64,000 nucleotides of DNA, from positions 3,534,001 through 3,598,000 of the forward strand of contig NZ_CP102332.1 in assembly GCF_024600715.1 (NCBI RefSeq), read 5' to 3'. Origin of the DNA: Streptomyces changanensis. GTDB taxonomy: Bacteria > Actinomycetota > Actinomycetes > Streptomycetales > Streptomycetaceae. A model generated the notes under the pieces. That model did not search any database, had not been told where the DNA came from, and saw only the letters and a program-made list of their open reading frames with translations. Below are positions 23,416 through 32,097 of the stretch, piece by piece. How positions within the stretch are numbered: position 1 is the first letter of the stretch; every line of letters starts with the position of its first letter. The translations under genes and the position numbers were made by a program.

Positions 23416-24036
23416 TCACCTCCGCGGGACGTGCGGGGCCGGCCGGACGGAGCCGAGCGGGCTGGCCGGTTGCCGGGTCACCGGCCCGGCGCCGCCGTCG
23501 GTGTCCCAGTCCTCCTCCCGGCCCCGGGTCTCCTCCCGGCCCCGGGTCTTCTCCCGGCCCCGGGCCTCCGCCGCTCCGCGGGTCGATTCCTCGCCGGCCA
23601 TCATCCGGCTCGCGGTGAGGAGTCCTCCCGGGGTGGCGGCCGCGCTCATGAGCCGGACGGCCATGGCCGGGTCGGTCTCCGGCGGGATCACCAGCAGGTC
23701 GAGACGGCCGCGGGTGTAGGACAGGAGGATCAGCTTGTGCGGGTCCTGCTCGTCGGCGAACCAGCCCACGTGCACGGTGTGCCCGGTCACGGGCACCTTG
23801 TGCGGGACGACGGGCCAATGGGCGGGGTTCACCGTGACCCGGGTGACCCGGCCCCAGGGGCCGTCCAGCGCGCCGGTCAGGGCGCGGAGCTCATCGGAGA
23901 GGTCACGCGAGCGGGGCCACCAGGCGCCGTCCAGGAGGCCCGGGACCGGGCTCTTCGGGGCGAGGGACAGGCGGGCCGGCAACGAGGGCGCGGGCCGTCG
24001 TCCGGCGGCATTCGTACGTGCGATGGTCGCGGTCAT
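23416..24036 (-). CDS. DUF5994 family protein, copy 1
   Basis: This 206-residue protein has the DUF5994 pattern: LLDGAWWPRSRDLSDELRAL near residue 35, a central beta-rich part with HTVHVGWFADEQ, and LLVIPPETDPAMAVRLMSAA. The family is common in Streptomyces with several copies per genome and no known activity. The last 60 residues are low-complexity repeats (GREKTRGREETRGREED). It is divergent from a second DUF5994 gene, sharing a 262-bp control region that contains a 13-bp inverted repeat. Confidence 0.82.
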   Translation of the reverse strand: MTATIARTNAAGRRPAPSLPARLSLAPKSPVPGLLDGAWWPRSRDLSDELRALTGALDGPWGRVTRVTVNPAHWPVVPHKVPVTGHTVHVGWFADEQDPHKLILLSYTRGRLDLLVIPPETDPAMAVRLMSAAATPGGLLTASRMMAGEESTRGAAEARGREKTRGREETRGREEDWDTDGGAGPVTRQPASPLGSVRPAPHVPRR

Positions 24037-24143
24037 GACGCGGACCCGTCTCCGGAAGCGTCCTCGACGACGTCCCGGTGTTGTCGCTCACCGAGAACGG
24101 CACCGGCATCGGAAGCCGGCGTGCGGAGTACTCCCGGTACCTC

Positions 24144-24236
24144 CACCGTACTCCGGTCGGCGGCCCCGCGGACCGGCTCACGGCCGGGCGTTCCCCTCCG
24201 GCCGGCGGGAGCACGGTGACCGGCCGGAGTACGGTG
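24144..24236. promoter_or_regulatory. 13-bp inverted repeat between divergent DUF5994 genes
   Basis: CACCGTACTCCGG (24144-24156) and CCGGAGTACGGTG (24224-24236) are exact inverted copies 67 bp apart; a related GGAGTAC lies at 24125-24131. Paired operators or a loop between the two promoters would explain the arrangement. Confidence 0.5.
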
Positions 24237-24298
24237 AGAGGACGAGGTCACACCGTTCGGCGGCCGCGCCGGACCCCCCGAAGACGGGCGCACACGCC

Positions 24299-24808
24299 AT
24301 GGCCGACTCCGACACACCCCGCGCACATCCGTCGCTGCCCGACGCGATCCACCACGCGGTGCGGCCGGGAACGGTGCTGCTGCGGCTGGAGACGACGCAC
24401 GCGCGCGAGGGCATCCTCGACGGCGCCTGGTGGCCGCGCTCCCGGGACGTCGGGGCGGAGCTCCCCGGCCTGGTCTCCGCACTGGTCGAACACCTCGGAT
24501 CCGTCGAGCGCGTCGGCCTGGACGCGGCCGCCTGGGAGGAACTGCCCACGCGGCTGATCGTCGACGACCGCGTCGTGCACATCGACTCCTTCCCGGTCGG
24601 CGACGACACCGTCCTCGTCACCCGGGGCCCCCGGGACCACTTCTCCCTGCTGGTCGTCCCGCCGCACGCGAGCCCGGAGGCGGCCCGTACGGCGATGGCG
24701 AGAGCGGTACGGGCCGACAACGTCACGGAGGCCGCGCAGATCCTCCTGGACACCGGCACCGGTCGCACGCGCGCGACCCACGCCGTAGAACCCGGCTCGC
24801 GCGGGTAA
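24299..24808 (+). CDS. DUF5994 family protein, copy 2
   Basis: This 169-residue protein has the family core (LLRLETTHAREGILDGAWWPRSRDVGAEL, HIDSFPVGDDTVLVTRG, LLVVPPHASPEAARTAMARAV). It is shorter than the divergent copy at 23416-24036 and lacks its repeat tail. There is no signal or membrane segment. The ATG has no strong ribosome binding site; the MADSD start fits the family length. Function is unknown; the shared control region suggests both copies respond to the same signal. Confidence 0.82.
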   Translation: MADSDTPRAHPSLPDAIHHAVRPGTVLLRLETTHAREGILDGAWWPRSRDVGAELPGLVSALVEHLGSVERVGLDAAAWEELPTRLIVDDRVVHIDSFPVGDDTVLVTRGPRDHFSLLVVPPHASPEAARTAMARAVRADNVTEAAQILLDTGTGRTRATHAVEPGSRG

Positions 24809-25387
24809 CGCCCCCGCGCGGGTAACGCCCCAGGACCGGGAGCGGCGAGCCTTCCGGCCCTCGCGCGTCGCGCGACCCACGCCGGACCCGCTCGCCCTCC
24901 CCGCGGCCCCCGCCGCTCCCCTCGGCCGATTCGGCCGAGCGCGCGGCCTTCGCCGCCTTCCCTGCGGTCACCGCGTCGCCGAGTCCGCCCCCTTCACCGA
25001 CGGCGCCGAGCCGACTGCCACCGCCACCACCGCCCTCCCCGAGGCCGCCGCCATCGCCCGACGGGTACCGCGACCACCGGTGCCACCCGGGCGTGGTGCG
25101 TCGCATGACACGCCGTCGGGTGCCGGTCGGGGCGGCCGGCGCGTCCGCTCGCAGTCGGCGCCACCTCGACCGTGACGGTGGCCGAGAGCGTGGCGCCAGT
25201 CATCCAGGCATTTAGTCATATCTTCCACGATGCGTATGGAGGGCTTCGGCGACATCACCCTCACGGCTCGTAACGGGGATGAGGTGTCTGCGTAATATGC
25301 CAACCGACAGAACGGGTCATTCTGGACGATCTGGGCGACCCGGTATTCGCTGAAAGCGCCACCATCCCTTCAGGAGCTGGCTTTCCC
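24809..25387. other. Long intergenic region before the ice-binding-like gene
   Basis: This spacer runs 579 bp. The first 390 bp are GC-rich without a supported gene. From about 25200 the GC falls noticeably (ATTTAGTCATATCTTCC, TGCGTAATATGCC), and this part probably holds the promoter and regulatory sites of the secreted protein. Confidence 0.45.
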
Positions 25388-26713
25388 ATGACGCTGAACT
25401 TCTCTGACGCGCCGCAATGGCGCAGAACGACGGCCTGGTCGACGGCGGTGCTCACCGCCCTGGTCGCCGCCGTCGTCGTAGCGGTGACGCCGACCCAGGC
25501 GAACGCGATCGCCCAGCCCGTACCCCTGGGTACCGCGGACAGCTTCGCCGTCCTGGCCGGTGAGTCGGTCACCAACACCGGACCCACGGTCATCACAGGG
25601 GACGTGGGGGTGCACCCGGGAACGGCCATCTCCGGCTTCCCGCCGGGACTGGTCAACGGGACGCTGCACTCCGCGGACGCCGTGGCCGCCGGGGCCAAGA
25701 GCGACCTCGTGGCGGCGTACAACAACGCGGCCGGACAGCCCTCCGACGCCGCGCTTCCTCCGGACGCCGGCGGTCTGACGCTGGTCCCGGGCGTCTACAC
25801 GGCGTCGTCCACGCTCGGTCTCACCGGGACGCTCACCCTGGACGGCCAGGGCAACCCCGCCTCCGTCTGGGTCTTCCAGGTCGGTTCGGGCCTGACGACG
25901 GCTTCCGCCAGCAACGTCAGCCTCGTCAACGGCGCGTCCCCGTGCAACGTGTTCTGGCAGATCGGTAGTTCGGCCACCCTCGGCACCGACTCCGACTTCG
26001 TGGGCACCATCATGGCCATGACGTCCATCACCGCCACCACGGGCGCCGACCTCGTCGGTCGGGCGCTGGCCCGCAACGGGTCCGTGACGCTGGACACCAA
26101 CACGATCACCCGGCCCGCCTGCGCCGGGGGCACGAACGGCGGCACCACGGCCGGGACGAACGGCGGCACCACGGCCGGGACGAACGGCGGCACCGCCACG
26201 GGCGGCGTGATCGCCGGCACCACCGGAGGGACCAACGGAGGCACCGCCAACGGCGGCACCGTCACCGGCGGCACCGTGGGCGGTGTGCTCGGCGGCGTGA
26301 CGACCGGTGGGACGACCGGCGGTACCGGCGGCACCGTCGGCGGCATCCTCGGTGGAGTCACCACGGGCGGCATCATCGCCGGCACCACGGGCGGTACGAC
26401 GGGCACGACGATCGGCGGTACCCAGGGCGGCACCACGGGTGGCGGCGGACCGAAGCCGCCGAAGCCCCCCAAGCCCGGGAAGCCCGGGAAGCCCGGAAAG
26501 CCGGGGAAGCCGGGGAAGCCGGGTCACGGCCATGACGGCAAGCCCGGGAAGCCGGGGCACGGCAAGCCCGGCCACGGCCATGACGGCAAGCCTGGCGACG
26601 GGAAGCCCGGCAAGCCCGGCCACGGTCATGACGGGAAGCCCGGCAAGCCCGGCCACGTCGACGACGGGAAGCCCGGCAAGCCCGAGAACCCCCGTGGGTT
26701 CGGCGACTGGTGA
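25388..26713 (+). CDS. Secreted DUF3494 (ice-binding-like) protein with collagen-like tail
   Basis: This 441-residue protein has a signal peptide ending near residue 40 (VVAVTPTQANA), then a DUF3494 domain (DSFAVLAGESVTNTGPTVITGDVGVHPG, DLVGRALARNGSVTLDTNTIT), the beta-solenoid fold of bacterial ice-binding proteins and adhesins. It is followed by about 100 residues of GGT/NGG repeats and a Lys-Pro-Gly tail of GKP triplets broken by HGHD segments, resembling a collagen-like or fibrous stalk. There is no LPxTG motif or final membrane helix, so it is probably released or bound by charge. AGGAG lies 11 nt before the ATG. Ice binding is not proven; adhesion is as likely. Confidence 0.85.
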   Translation: MTLNFSDAPQWRRTTAWSTAVLTALVAAVVVAVTPTQANAIAQPVPLGTADSFAVLAGESVTNTGPTVITGDVGVHPGTAISGFPPGLVNGTLHSADAVAAGAKSDLVAAYNNAAGQPSDAALPPDAGGLTLVPGVYTASSTLGLTGTLTLDGQGNPASVWVFQVGSGLTTASASNVSLVNGASPCNVFWQIGSSATLGTDSDFVGTIMAMTSITATTGADLVGRALARNGSVTLDTNTITRPACAGGTNGGTTAGTNGGTTAGTNGGTATGGVIAGTTGGTNGGTANGGTVTGGTVGGVLGGVTTGGTTGGTGGTVGGILGGVTTGGIIAGTTGGTTGTTIGGTQGGTTGGGGPKPPKPPKPGKPGKPGKPGKPGKPGHGHDGKPGKPGHGKPGHGHDGKPGDGKPGKPGHGHDGKPGKPGHVDDGKPGKPENPRGFGDW

Positions 26714-26901
26714 ACCCCGCACGCGGTGCGCGGCAGCACGGCAGTGAACCCCCCGCACGTTCCCGTGGCGGGTCGGCCCCTGCGCAGGTGCCCGTACACG
26801 TGACGTGAGAGGGAAGGTGGCGCGCGGCGGATCGTCCTCGATCCCGTCGCGCGCCACGCACGGAATCCGGAAGAAGCAGTCAGCGGACAGGAACAGTCGG
26901 G

Positions 26902-27717
26902 ATGGGAAGGCCGGGTGGGGCCGTGCTGGTCGGCGTCGAGTCACAACCAGAGTCGGAGTCGGAGTCACCGTCGGAATCAGCGTCAGCGTCAGCGTCAGCA
27001 GACGCGGCCGCGGACGCGAAGGCATCGGAACGCCCGGGAGCCGGACCGGCCGAGGGGGGCCGCAGCGCTGCTCCCCCTGGTCCTCCTGACGGCTCTGGGC
27101 CGGTGGGCCGCGTGCTGAAGGCGGTGACCGGGGCCGTCGTGGTCCTGTGCCTGGCGGTGACGCTCATCCACCTGGCCCTGGTGTTCCTGCACGTGGCGCC
27201 CGCGAACGCCATCTCGCGGCAGTACGCCAAGCAGGTCGAGGCGTGGGTCTTCCCCGTCTTCGAGCAGAACTGGCGGCTCTTCGCCCCGGATCCGGAGTCG
27301 GTCAACCGGCAGATCTCGGTGCGGACCATGCGCACCGACCCGGACGGCACCGTGCGGGTGAGCGGATGGTTCGACCTCAGCGGTGTCGACCGTTCCGCGC
27401 TCGCCCACAACCCCTTCCCGAGCCACACGACGCAGAACATGCTCCGCCGCGCCTGGAGTTCCTACCTCGAAACGCTGGGCAGCGACGACCAGCCGCGCTC
27501 GGAGCGCGGAGTGATGATCCAGCAGTACCTGCGCAACATCGCGGCGGAGCGCGTCGCCGAGCACCGCGGTGGGCGGTTCGACTCCGTCCAGCTGCGGGTC
27601 GTCACCGTGCCCGTCGCCCCCCCGGGTGCGACGGCGAACGGCCGTACGACCGCCCCCACCCCGGTGGAGACCCGTCATCTGCCCTGGTGGGAGGTGGCCC
27701 CCCGTGACGCTCACTGA
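26902..27717 (+). CDS. DUF5819 membrane-anchored protein
   Basis: This 271-residue protein has a Ser/Glu/Ala-repeat N-terminus (PESESESPSESASASASAD), one membrane helix (VVVLCLAVTLIHLALVFLHV) and an extracytoplasmic domain with WVFPVFEQNWRLFAPDP, the hallmark of DUF5819. Proteins of this family are paired with an HTTM membrane protein, as here: the next gene starts 14 bp before this one ends. The pair resembles a small membrane oxidoreductase or carboxylase unit, function unknown. The start is uncertain because the Ser/Glu-rich region is variable. Confidence 0.8.
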   Translation: MGRPGGAVLVGVESQPESESESPSESASASASADAAADAKASERPGAGPAEGGRSAAPPGPPDGSGPVGRVLKAVTGAVVVLCLAVTLIHLALVFLHVAPANAISRQYAKQVEAWVFPVFEQNWRLFAPDPESVNRQISVRTMRTDPDGTVRVSGWFDLSGVDRSALAHNPFPSHTTQNMLRRAWSSYLETLGSDDQPRSERGVMIQQYLRNIAAERVAEHRGGRFDSVQLRVVTVPVAPPGATANGRTTAPTPVETRHLPWWEVAPRDAH

Positions 27718-28855
27718 CCCGACCCCGACCCCGACCCCCACCTCGGCCCCCACCCCGGCACCCGCACCGTCGGAGCACCGCGCCGGAGCACCGCAACGGG
27801 CGCTGGACCGGGTGCCCGCCCTCTACGCCCTCCTGATCGGGCGTCCCGTGTCCCTGTACGCCGCGGCGGTGCTGCGCATCGGGTACGGCCTGCTCTACCT
27901 CGTCTTCCTGCTGCGCGAGTTCCCGCACCGCGACGAGATCTGGGGCCCCGGCTCGCCGTGGACGCCCGCGCTGGCGAGGGCCCTGTTCGACCAGACGGGG
28001 TGGGCGAGCGTCCTCACGCTGTCGGACAGCCGGGCGTACTTCGAGTTCTGCTACGCGGCGGCCGTGGCCACGTCCGCGCTCTTCATGCTGGGCTGGCGCA
28101 CCAGGGCGGTGTCCGTGCTGTTCGCCGCCGTCGTGGCGTCGTTCCACGCCCGGGCGATCTTCATGACGGACGGCGGGGACAACCTCATCCTCCTCATGGC
28201 CGTCTACCTCGTTTTCACCGCCTGCGGCCGGCGCTGGTCCCTCGACGCCCGCAGGGCCGCGCTCCGAGCGGCCGCGGGGAAAGGGGAGGGACACCGTCCC
28301 GCCCGGGGCGCGGCTGCGCTCCGGTGCCACGTCCGCGACGCCCGGCTGACCGCGGTCACCGTCCTGCACAACTGCGGGATGCTCGTCATCGCCGCCCAGG
28401 TCTGCTTCCTCTACGGATCCGCGGGCCTGTACAAGGTGCAGGGCGGTACGTGGGGCAACGGCACCGCCCTGCACTACGCCCTCAACCTCCACCTGTTCCA
28501 GCCGTGGCCCGCGCTGTCCGGCATGGTGGACGAGCACGAGGTACTGATCACCGCCGCCTGCTACCTGACGGTGTTGCTCCAAGTGGCCTTCCCCTTCGTC
28601 CTGTTCGGCAGGCTCAAGTACCCCGTGCTGGCCATGCTGCTCGTCATGCACGTGAGCATCGCGGTACTCATGGGCCTCCCGCTCTTCTCCGCCGCGATGA
28701 TCGTCGCGGACGCCGTCTTCCTCCCGGACGGCTTCTACCGTTCCCTGGCCGGGTGGTGGCGCCGCGCGACCCGCCGAGGTGGCGCCGCCGACACGGCCCC
28801 GCCACCCAGGACGGAAGCGACGCTCGTCCCGGTACAGGCGGCCCCGACCGCCTGA
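27704..28855 (+). CDS. HTTM-domain membrane protein
   Basis: This 383-residue polytopic protein has a Pro/Thr-rich N-terminus (TDPTPTPTPTSAPTP) and several membrane helices, including the pattern FHARAIFMTDGGDNLILLM. The HTTM (horizontally transferred transmembrane) domain is shared with the vitamin K-dependent gamma-glutamyl carboxylase. Actinobacterial members are mostly uncharacterised. The GTG start overlaps the DUF5819 stop region by 14 bp, implying coupled translation and a two-protein complex. A stable hairpin ends the transcript. Confidence 0.83.
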   Translation: MTLTDPTPTPTPTSAPTPAPAPSEHRAGAPQRALDRVPALYALLIGRPVSLYAAAVLRIGYGLLYLVFLLREFPHRDEIWGPGSPWTPALARALFDQTGWASVLTLSDSRAYFEFCYAAAVATSALFMLGWRTRAVSVLFAAVVASFHARAIFMTDGGDNLILLMAVYLVFTACGRRWSLDARRAALRAAAGKGEGHRPARGAAALRCHVRDARLTAVTVLHNCGMLVIAAQVCFLYGSAGLYKVQGGTWGNGTALHYALNLHLFQPWPALSGMVDEHEVLITAACYLTVLLQVAFPFVLFGRLKYPVLAMLLVMHVSIAVLMGLPLFSAAMIVADAVFLPDGFYRSLAGWWRRATRRGGAADTAPPPRTEATLVPVQAAPTA

Positions 28856-28939
28856 CCCCGTCCCGCGGGGGACCGAACGACGCACGACGGGGCCCTGGTC
28901 ACCGACCGGGGCCTTCGTCACGGACCGGGGGCCGTCGCC

Positions 28940-28972
28940 ACGGATCGGGGGAGGGATCCGCCCCCGATCCGT
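28940..28972 (+). terminator. Terminator hairpin of the HTTM gene
   Basis: ACGGATCGGGGG and CCCCCGATCCGT form a 12-bp stem with a 9-nt loop, about 85 nt after the stop codon. Confidence 0.65.
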
Positions 28973-29089
28973 ATCGGCACCCGCTAACTGCGGATACGTC
29001 CACTGCCAGTGAGGCTCTTGCTGTCTTCCCGTGCCCGCTGCTGACCGCTGTTCACCGCCTCTGCTGACACGTTGTGGCAGGGGGTTCCG

Positions 29090-29584
29090 TCAGCTGGCCT
29101 CGCCGGTTGCCGGTGCCCGCCCCACGATGTCGGACAGGGAACCTCGGTAGGTGGTGCCTAGCTTGTTGACCACACCTACTGTGGGGCCCGGGCCATTCTT
29201 GAGACGGCTCACGTAATTTTCGGGTAGCAGCACGCGGTCGCCGACTTCGAGCGGGTCGCTCCCGCGCCAGCGGTATCCATACCCGCCAACCTCGACGACC
29301 TGGCAGCCGTTGACCTCGTACACGCGCCGCGTACTGTCCAGTTGCTCCTCAAGCTCCTTGACGCGCTGCTCCAGCCGCTCGATGCGGGACTTGGAGAAGC
29401 TCGCGCTGCTTTCGCTTCCCGACTCGTAGCCCTCACTCCACCCGCGCCGGTGGGCCTCGGCTACGACTTTGTCCTGCTCGGTGGCGTGTGTGCCGCACGC
29501 CACGTCCGAACCTGATATCCGGATCTTGCACGGGTTGCCCGAACGGGTCGGTCGCCCGCAGGTCCGGTCCGGTTGGTGGGCCAT
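29090..29584 (-). CDS. Coiled-coil protein with N-terminal Cys motif, in a transferred segment
   Basis: This 164-residue protein starts with TCGRPTRSGNPCK and a later ACGTH, a possible zinc site, then has a coiled coil (SRIERLEQRVKELEEQL) and a C-terminal beta domain (GYGYRWRGSDPLEVGDRVLLP). The CGRPTRxGxPC motif is one I associate with genes on actinobacterial phages and integrative elements. The codon usage is noticeably less GC-rich than in neighbours, and an integrase remnant and tRNA lie close by, consistent with transfer. Function is unknown. Confidence 0.65.
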   Translation of the reverse strand: MAHQPDRTCGRPTRSGNPCKIRISGSDVACGTHATEQDKVVAEAHRRGWSEGYESGSESSASFSKSRIERLEQRVKELEEQLDSTRRVYEVNGCQVVEVGGYGYRWRGSDPLEVGDRVLLPENYVSRLKNGPGPTVGVVNKLGTTYRGSLSDIVGRAPATGEAS

Positions 29585-29608
29585 GCGTAGCAGTCCTCTC
29601 GGTTGTCC

Positions 29609-29926
29609 CTACTGCGTCGCGTCGCAGGTCTCGCAGCGGCTCACGGCCGCCCGATCGGTGTTGCCCTGCGTGGCGTGGAGCGGGTAGGAGGGCGCCAGGC
29701 GACGCCATGCTCCGGGTGAGGGGGTGAGCACCCAGCCATAGACGGGTGGTCGGATGTCGGCAGGGACGATGTGCCCGCAGCCGGGAAGGTGGGCCTTACC
29801 GCTGGCGTGGATGATGATCGCGCCCGTCGGCCACTCGCCCCATTCGCTGGTGGGCGCGCCCCTGCGAGGTGCGCGCGGAGCGCAGTCCGCACAGTTGTGC
29901 ATTTCATGGCGCTCGCAGTACTGCAT
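29609..29926 (-). CDS. Cys-rich small protein, in a transferred segment
   Basis: This 105-residue protein begins MQYCERHEMHNCADC and ends CETCDATQ, with a central PGCGHI, giving several possible zinc-binding Cys and His residues. The ATG at 29926 was chosen because GGGGGAGAG precedes it; an upstream TTG lacks such a site. It lies next to the coiled-coil gene, with similar lower GC. It is probably cargo of an integrated element, function unknown. Confidence 0.6.
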   Translation of the reverse strand: MQYCERHEMHNCADCAPRAPRRGAPTSEWGEWPTGAIIIHASGKAHLPGCGHIVPADIRPPVYGWVLTPSPGAWRRLAPSYPLHATQGNTDRAAVSRCETCDATQ

Positions 29927-30098
29927 CGCCCTCTCCCCCGTCAGGTCCGACAACGCACCCTACTTTCCCCGAGCTTGGCACCAGGTCGCTTCCCGGGAAT
30001 GCACGCCGAGATAACGGGGAGTGGCGCGGGTCATGGGAAATGGGTCTCGCGATTCGAGACAGCCTCGCGTCCCTGTGTCGCGAGTACCGCGTGGAACG

Positions 30099-30251
30099 GT
30101 CATTTCAAGGGACACCGGGGCGAAGCTGAAGGACCTCATGGTGTCCATGGGGCAGTCCTCGGTACGGGCCGCGATGATCTATCAGCACTCGCCACTGGAG
30201 CATCAGCGGGAACTCGCCGACGGCATCGACGCCTGCGTACGCGTGGCCCTG
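30099..30251 (+). pseudogene. C-terminal tail of a tyrosine recombinase (integrase remnant)
   Basis: This short segment reads TGAKLKDLMVSMGQSSVRAA MIYQHSP (about 30114-30200), matching the end of tyrosine integrases, where GxxxKxLMxxMGHSS and AAxIYxHxx surround the catalytic Tyr. The usual GH before SS is GQ here. The upstream 300 or so residues of an integrase are absent, and the frame then runs over the tRNA on the other strand. It is the scar of an integrated element at the tRNA-Gly gene. Confidence 0.72.
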
Positions 30252-30367
30252 GCGCCTCGGAGAAGGGCGGCGGCCCTTCTGGCACGGATCCGGCACCGGA
30301 CGCTTAGAGCGGCGTCGAGAGTCCGGACAACAAGAAAGGCCCGGGTCGATGACCTGGGCCTTCTGCG

Positions 30368-30441
30368 TGGAGCGGGTGACGGGAATCGAACCCGCGCTCT
30401 GAGCTTGGGAAGCTCATGTTCTACCATTAAACTACACCCGC
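30368..30441 (-). tRNA. tRNA-Gly (anticodon CCC)
   Basis: The minus strand folds as a cloverleaf: acceptor GCGGGTG / CACCCGC, D arm with GTTTAATGGTAGAAC, anticodon arm TGAGC-TTCCCAA-GCTCA (anticodon CCC), T arm GCGGG-TTCGATT-CCCGT, discriminator T and encoded CCA. It is 74 nt long. An integrase remnant ends about 120 bp from its 3' end, so it probably served as an attachment site. Confidence 0.95.
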
Positions 30442-30664
30442 GCAGCGGCCGGTGATCCGTGCCGCATCGTCGCTCACTGTACCTCATTGCCGGCCCCCGA
30501 TGTATCGCGCCGTGTCGTTCTCGTGTCGGGCGGTGGGGTGATCCGGTGGTCGGGGAGCGGGAGTTGGGGCGTAGGGTGCGGGGCGGAGTGCCGCGTGGAG
30601 TGGTGTCCTGTTGATCCCCTAATGTGGCCTTCTCGTCCACCGCTTGTCTTGGGGAAAGGGCCTG

Positions 30665-30841
30665 ATGGACACCATGGAGCGAACCGTCGTCCGCTGTGCC
30701 GAGGGGCATGTGTTCAGTACCGCGACGTTCCCGATGCAGAACCTCGGCGCCGGGCGGATCGGGCCCGGACGGCTCATCCGGTGTCCCCGGTGCGCGCGGC
30801 TGCGGCATGCCGTGCCGGTGGGGCTCGCCGAGCAGAGGTAG
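30665..30841 (+). CDS. Small zinc-ribbon-like protein
   Basis: This 58-residue protein carries VRCAEGHVF near the start and IRCPRCARL near the end, a Cx3H and CxxC arrangement that could bind one zinc. GGGAAAGGG lies about 6 nt before the ATG at 30665 (a second ATG at 30674 is possible). It is followed by the dcd promoter. No function is known; similar small Cys proteins are common near housekeeping genes in Streptomyces. Confidence 0.7.
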   Translation: MDTMERTVVRCAEGHVFSTATFPMQNLGAGRIGPGRLIRCPRCARLRHAVPVGLAEQR

Positions 30842-30993
30842 GGCCGAGGTGCAGCAGGGGTAGGGCCGAGGTGGAGCAGGGGTAGGGCGGCGCGGGGGTC
30901 GGGCCGGTGTGATCGGCAGGGTGGCCCCCGGCTGCCGGTTCGTGTCCGGGGCGCGCGCGTCCGTCCGATTGGGGCGGGCCCGCGCGCTCTGCG

Positions 30994-30999
30994 TATCCT
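30994..30999 (+). promoter_or_regulatory. -10 box of a leaderless dcd transcript
   Basis: TATCCT is 6 nt before the GTG start of dcd at 31006; no ribosome binding site is visible. Confidence 0.6.
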
Positions 31000-31005
31000 C
31001 GGGGC

Positions 31006-31581
31006 GTGCTTCTCTCAGACAAGGACATCCGGGCCGAGATCGAATCCGGCCGGGTGCGCATCGACCCGTACGACGTGTCCATGGTGCAGCCCTCGAGCAT
31101 CGACGTGCGGCTCGACCGCTACTTCCGGGTGTTCGAGAATCACCGTTACCCGCACATCGACCCCGCCGTGGAGCAGGCCGACCTCACCCGGCTGGTCGAG
31201 CCGGAGGGGGACGAGGCGTTCATCCTGCACCCCGGGGAGTTCGTGCTGGCCTCGACGTACGAGGTCATCTCCCTCCCCGACGACCTCGCCTCCCGTCTGG
31301 AGGGCAAGAGCTCGCTGGGCCGGCTGGGGCTCGTCACGCACTCCACGGCCGGGTTCATCGATCCGGGGTTCTCCGGACATGTGACCCTGGAACTGTCGAA
31401 CCTCGCGACCCTGCCGATCAAGCTGTGGCCGGGGATGAAGATCGGCCAGCTGTGCATGTTCCGGCTCAGCTCGCCGGCCGAGTTCCCGTACGGCAGTGAG
31501 CGGTACGGGTCCCGGTACCAGGGGCAGCGCGGGCCCACGGCCTCGCGGTCCTTCCAGAACTTCCATCGGACGCAGGTGTGA
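31006..31581 (+). CDS. dcd: dCTP deaminase
   Basis: This 191-residue enzyme deaminates dCTP to dUTP (or dUMP in bifunctional members) for thymidylate supply. It starts [16 protein letters not shown] and has the dUTPase-like core: [20 protein letters not shown], and the catalytic region [19 protein letters not shown]. The length is typical. The GTG start is leaderless. Its stop overlaps the next gene's start by three bases, so the two are coupled. Confidence 0.96.
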   Translation: MLLSDKDIRAEIESGRVRIDPYDVSMVQPSSIDVRLDRYFRVFENHRYPHIDPAVEQADLTRLVEPEGDEAFILHPGEFVLASTYEVISLPDDLASRLEGKSSLGRLGLVTHSTAGFIDPGFSGHVTLELSNLATLPIKLWPGMKIGQLCMFRLSSPAEFPYGSERYGSRYQGQRGPTASRSFQNFHRTQV

Positions 31582-32081
31582 GCATGAGTGGTGTACGGGA
31601 GAACCTCACCTACGAAGGGTTCGGGCGCGCCGTGCGCGAGCTCGCCCAGACCGTCGCGGACGACGGCTACGAGCCCGACGTGGTGCTCTCCATCGCGCGC
31701 GGTGGCGTGTTCGTCGCGGGAGGGCTCGCCTACGCCCTGGACTGCAAGAACATCCACCTGGTGAACGTCGAGTTCTACACCGGCGTCGGCACCACGCTGG
31801 AGATGCCGGTCATGCTCGCGCCCGTGCCGAACGCGATCGACTTCAGCAACAAGAAGGTGCTGATCGCCGACGACGTCGCCGACACCGGCAAGACGCTGAA
31901 GCTCGTGCACGACTTCTGCCTGGAGCACGTCGCCGAGGTGCGCTCCGCCGTCATCTACGAGAAGTCGCACTCGCTGGTGAAGTGCGAGTACGTCTGGAAG
32001 CGCACGGACGACTGGATCAACTTCCCGTGGAGCGTGGAGAAGCCCGTCGTGCGGCGGTCCGGGCAGGTCCTGGACGCCTGA
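31578..32081 (+). CDS. Phosphoribosyltransferase
   Basis: This 167-residue type I phosphoribosyltransferase of the xanthine/hypoxanthine group has a PRPP loop ([17 protein letters not shown]) and a typical hood region ([19 protein letters not shown]). It probably salvages a purine base, but specificity cannot be read from the sequence. The GTG overlaps the dcd stop (GTGA), with an alternative ATG at 31584. Together with dcd it forms a nucleotide-metabolism operon ending at a strong hairpin. Confidence 0.88.
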   Translation: MSMSGVRENLTYEGFGRAVRELAQTVADDGYEPDVVLSIARGGVFVAGGLAYALDCKNIHLVNVEFYTGVGTTLEMPVMLAPVPNAIDFSNKKVLIADDVADTGKTLKLVHDFCLEHVAEVRSAVIYEKSHSLVKCEYVWKRTDDWINFPWSVEKPVVRRSGQVLDA

Positions 32082-32097
32082 GGGACGGTCGTCACAC

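Noticed and set aside
25388..26713. Cell-wall sorting of the DUF3494 protein
   Set aside because: No LPxTG-like motif or C-terminal hydrophobic helix is present after the repeats.
30368..30441. Looked for a second copy of the tRNA-Gly 3' end as the other att site
   Set aside because: No matching stretch was found in the window, so the limits of the integrated element cannot be set.
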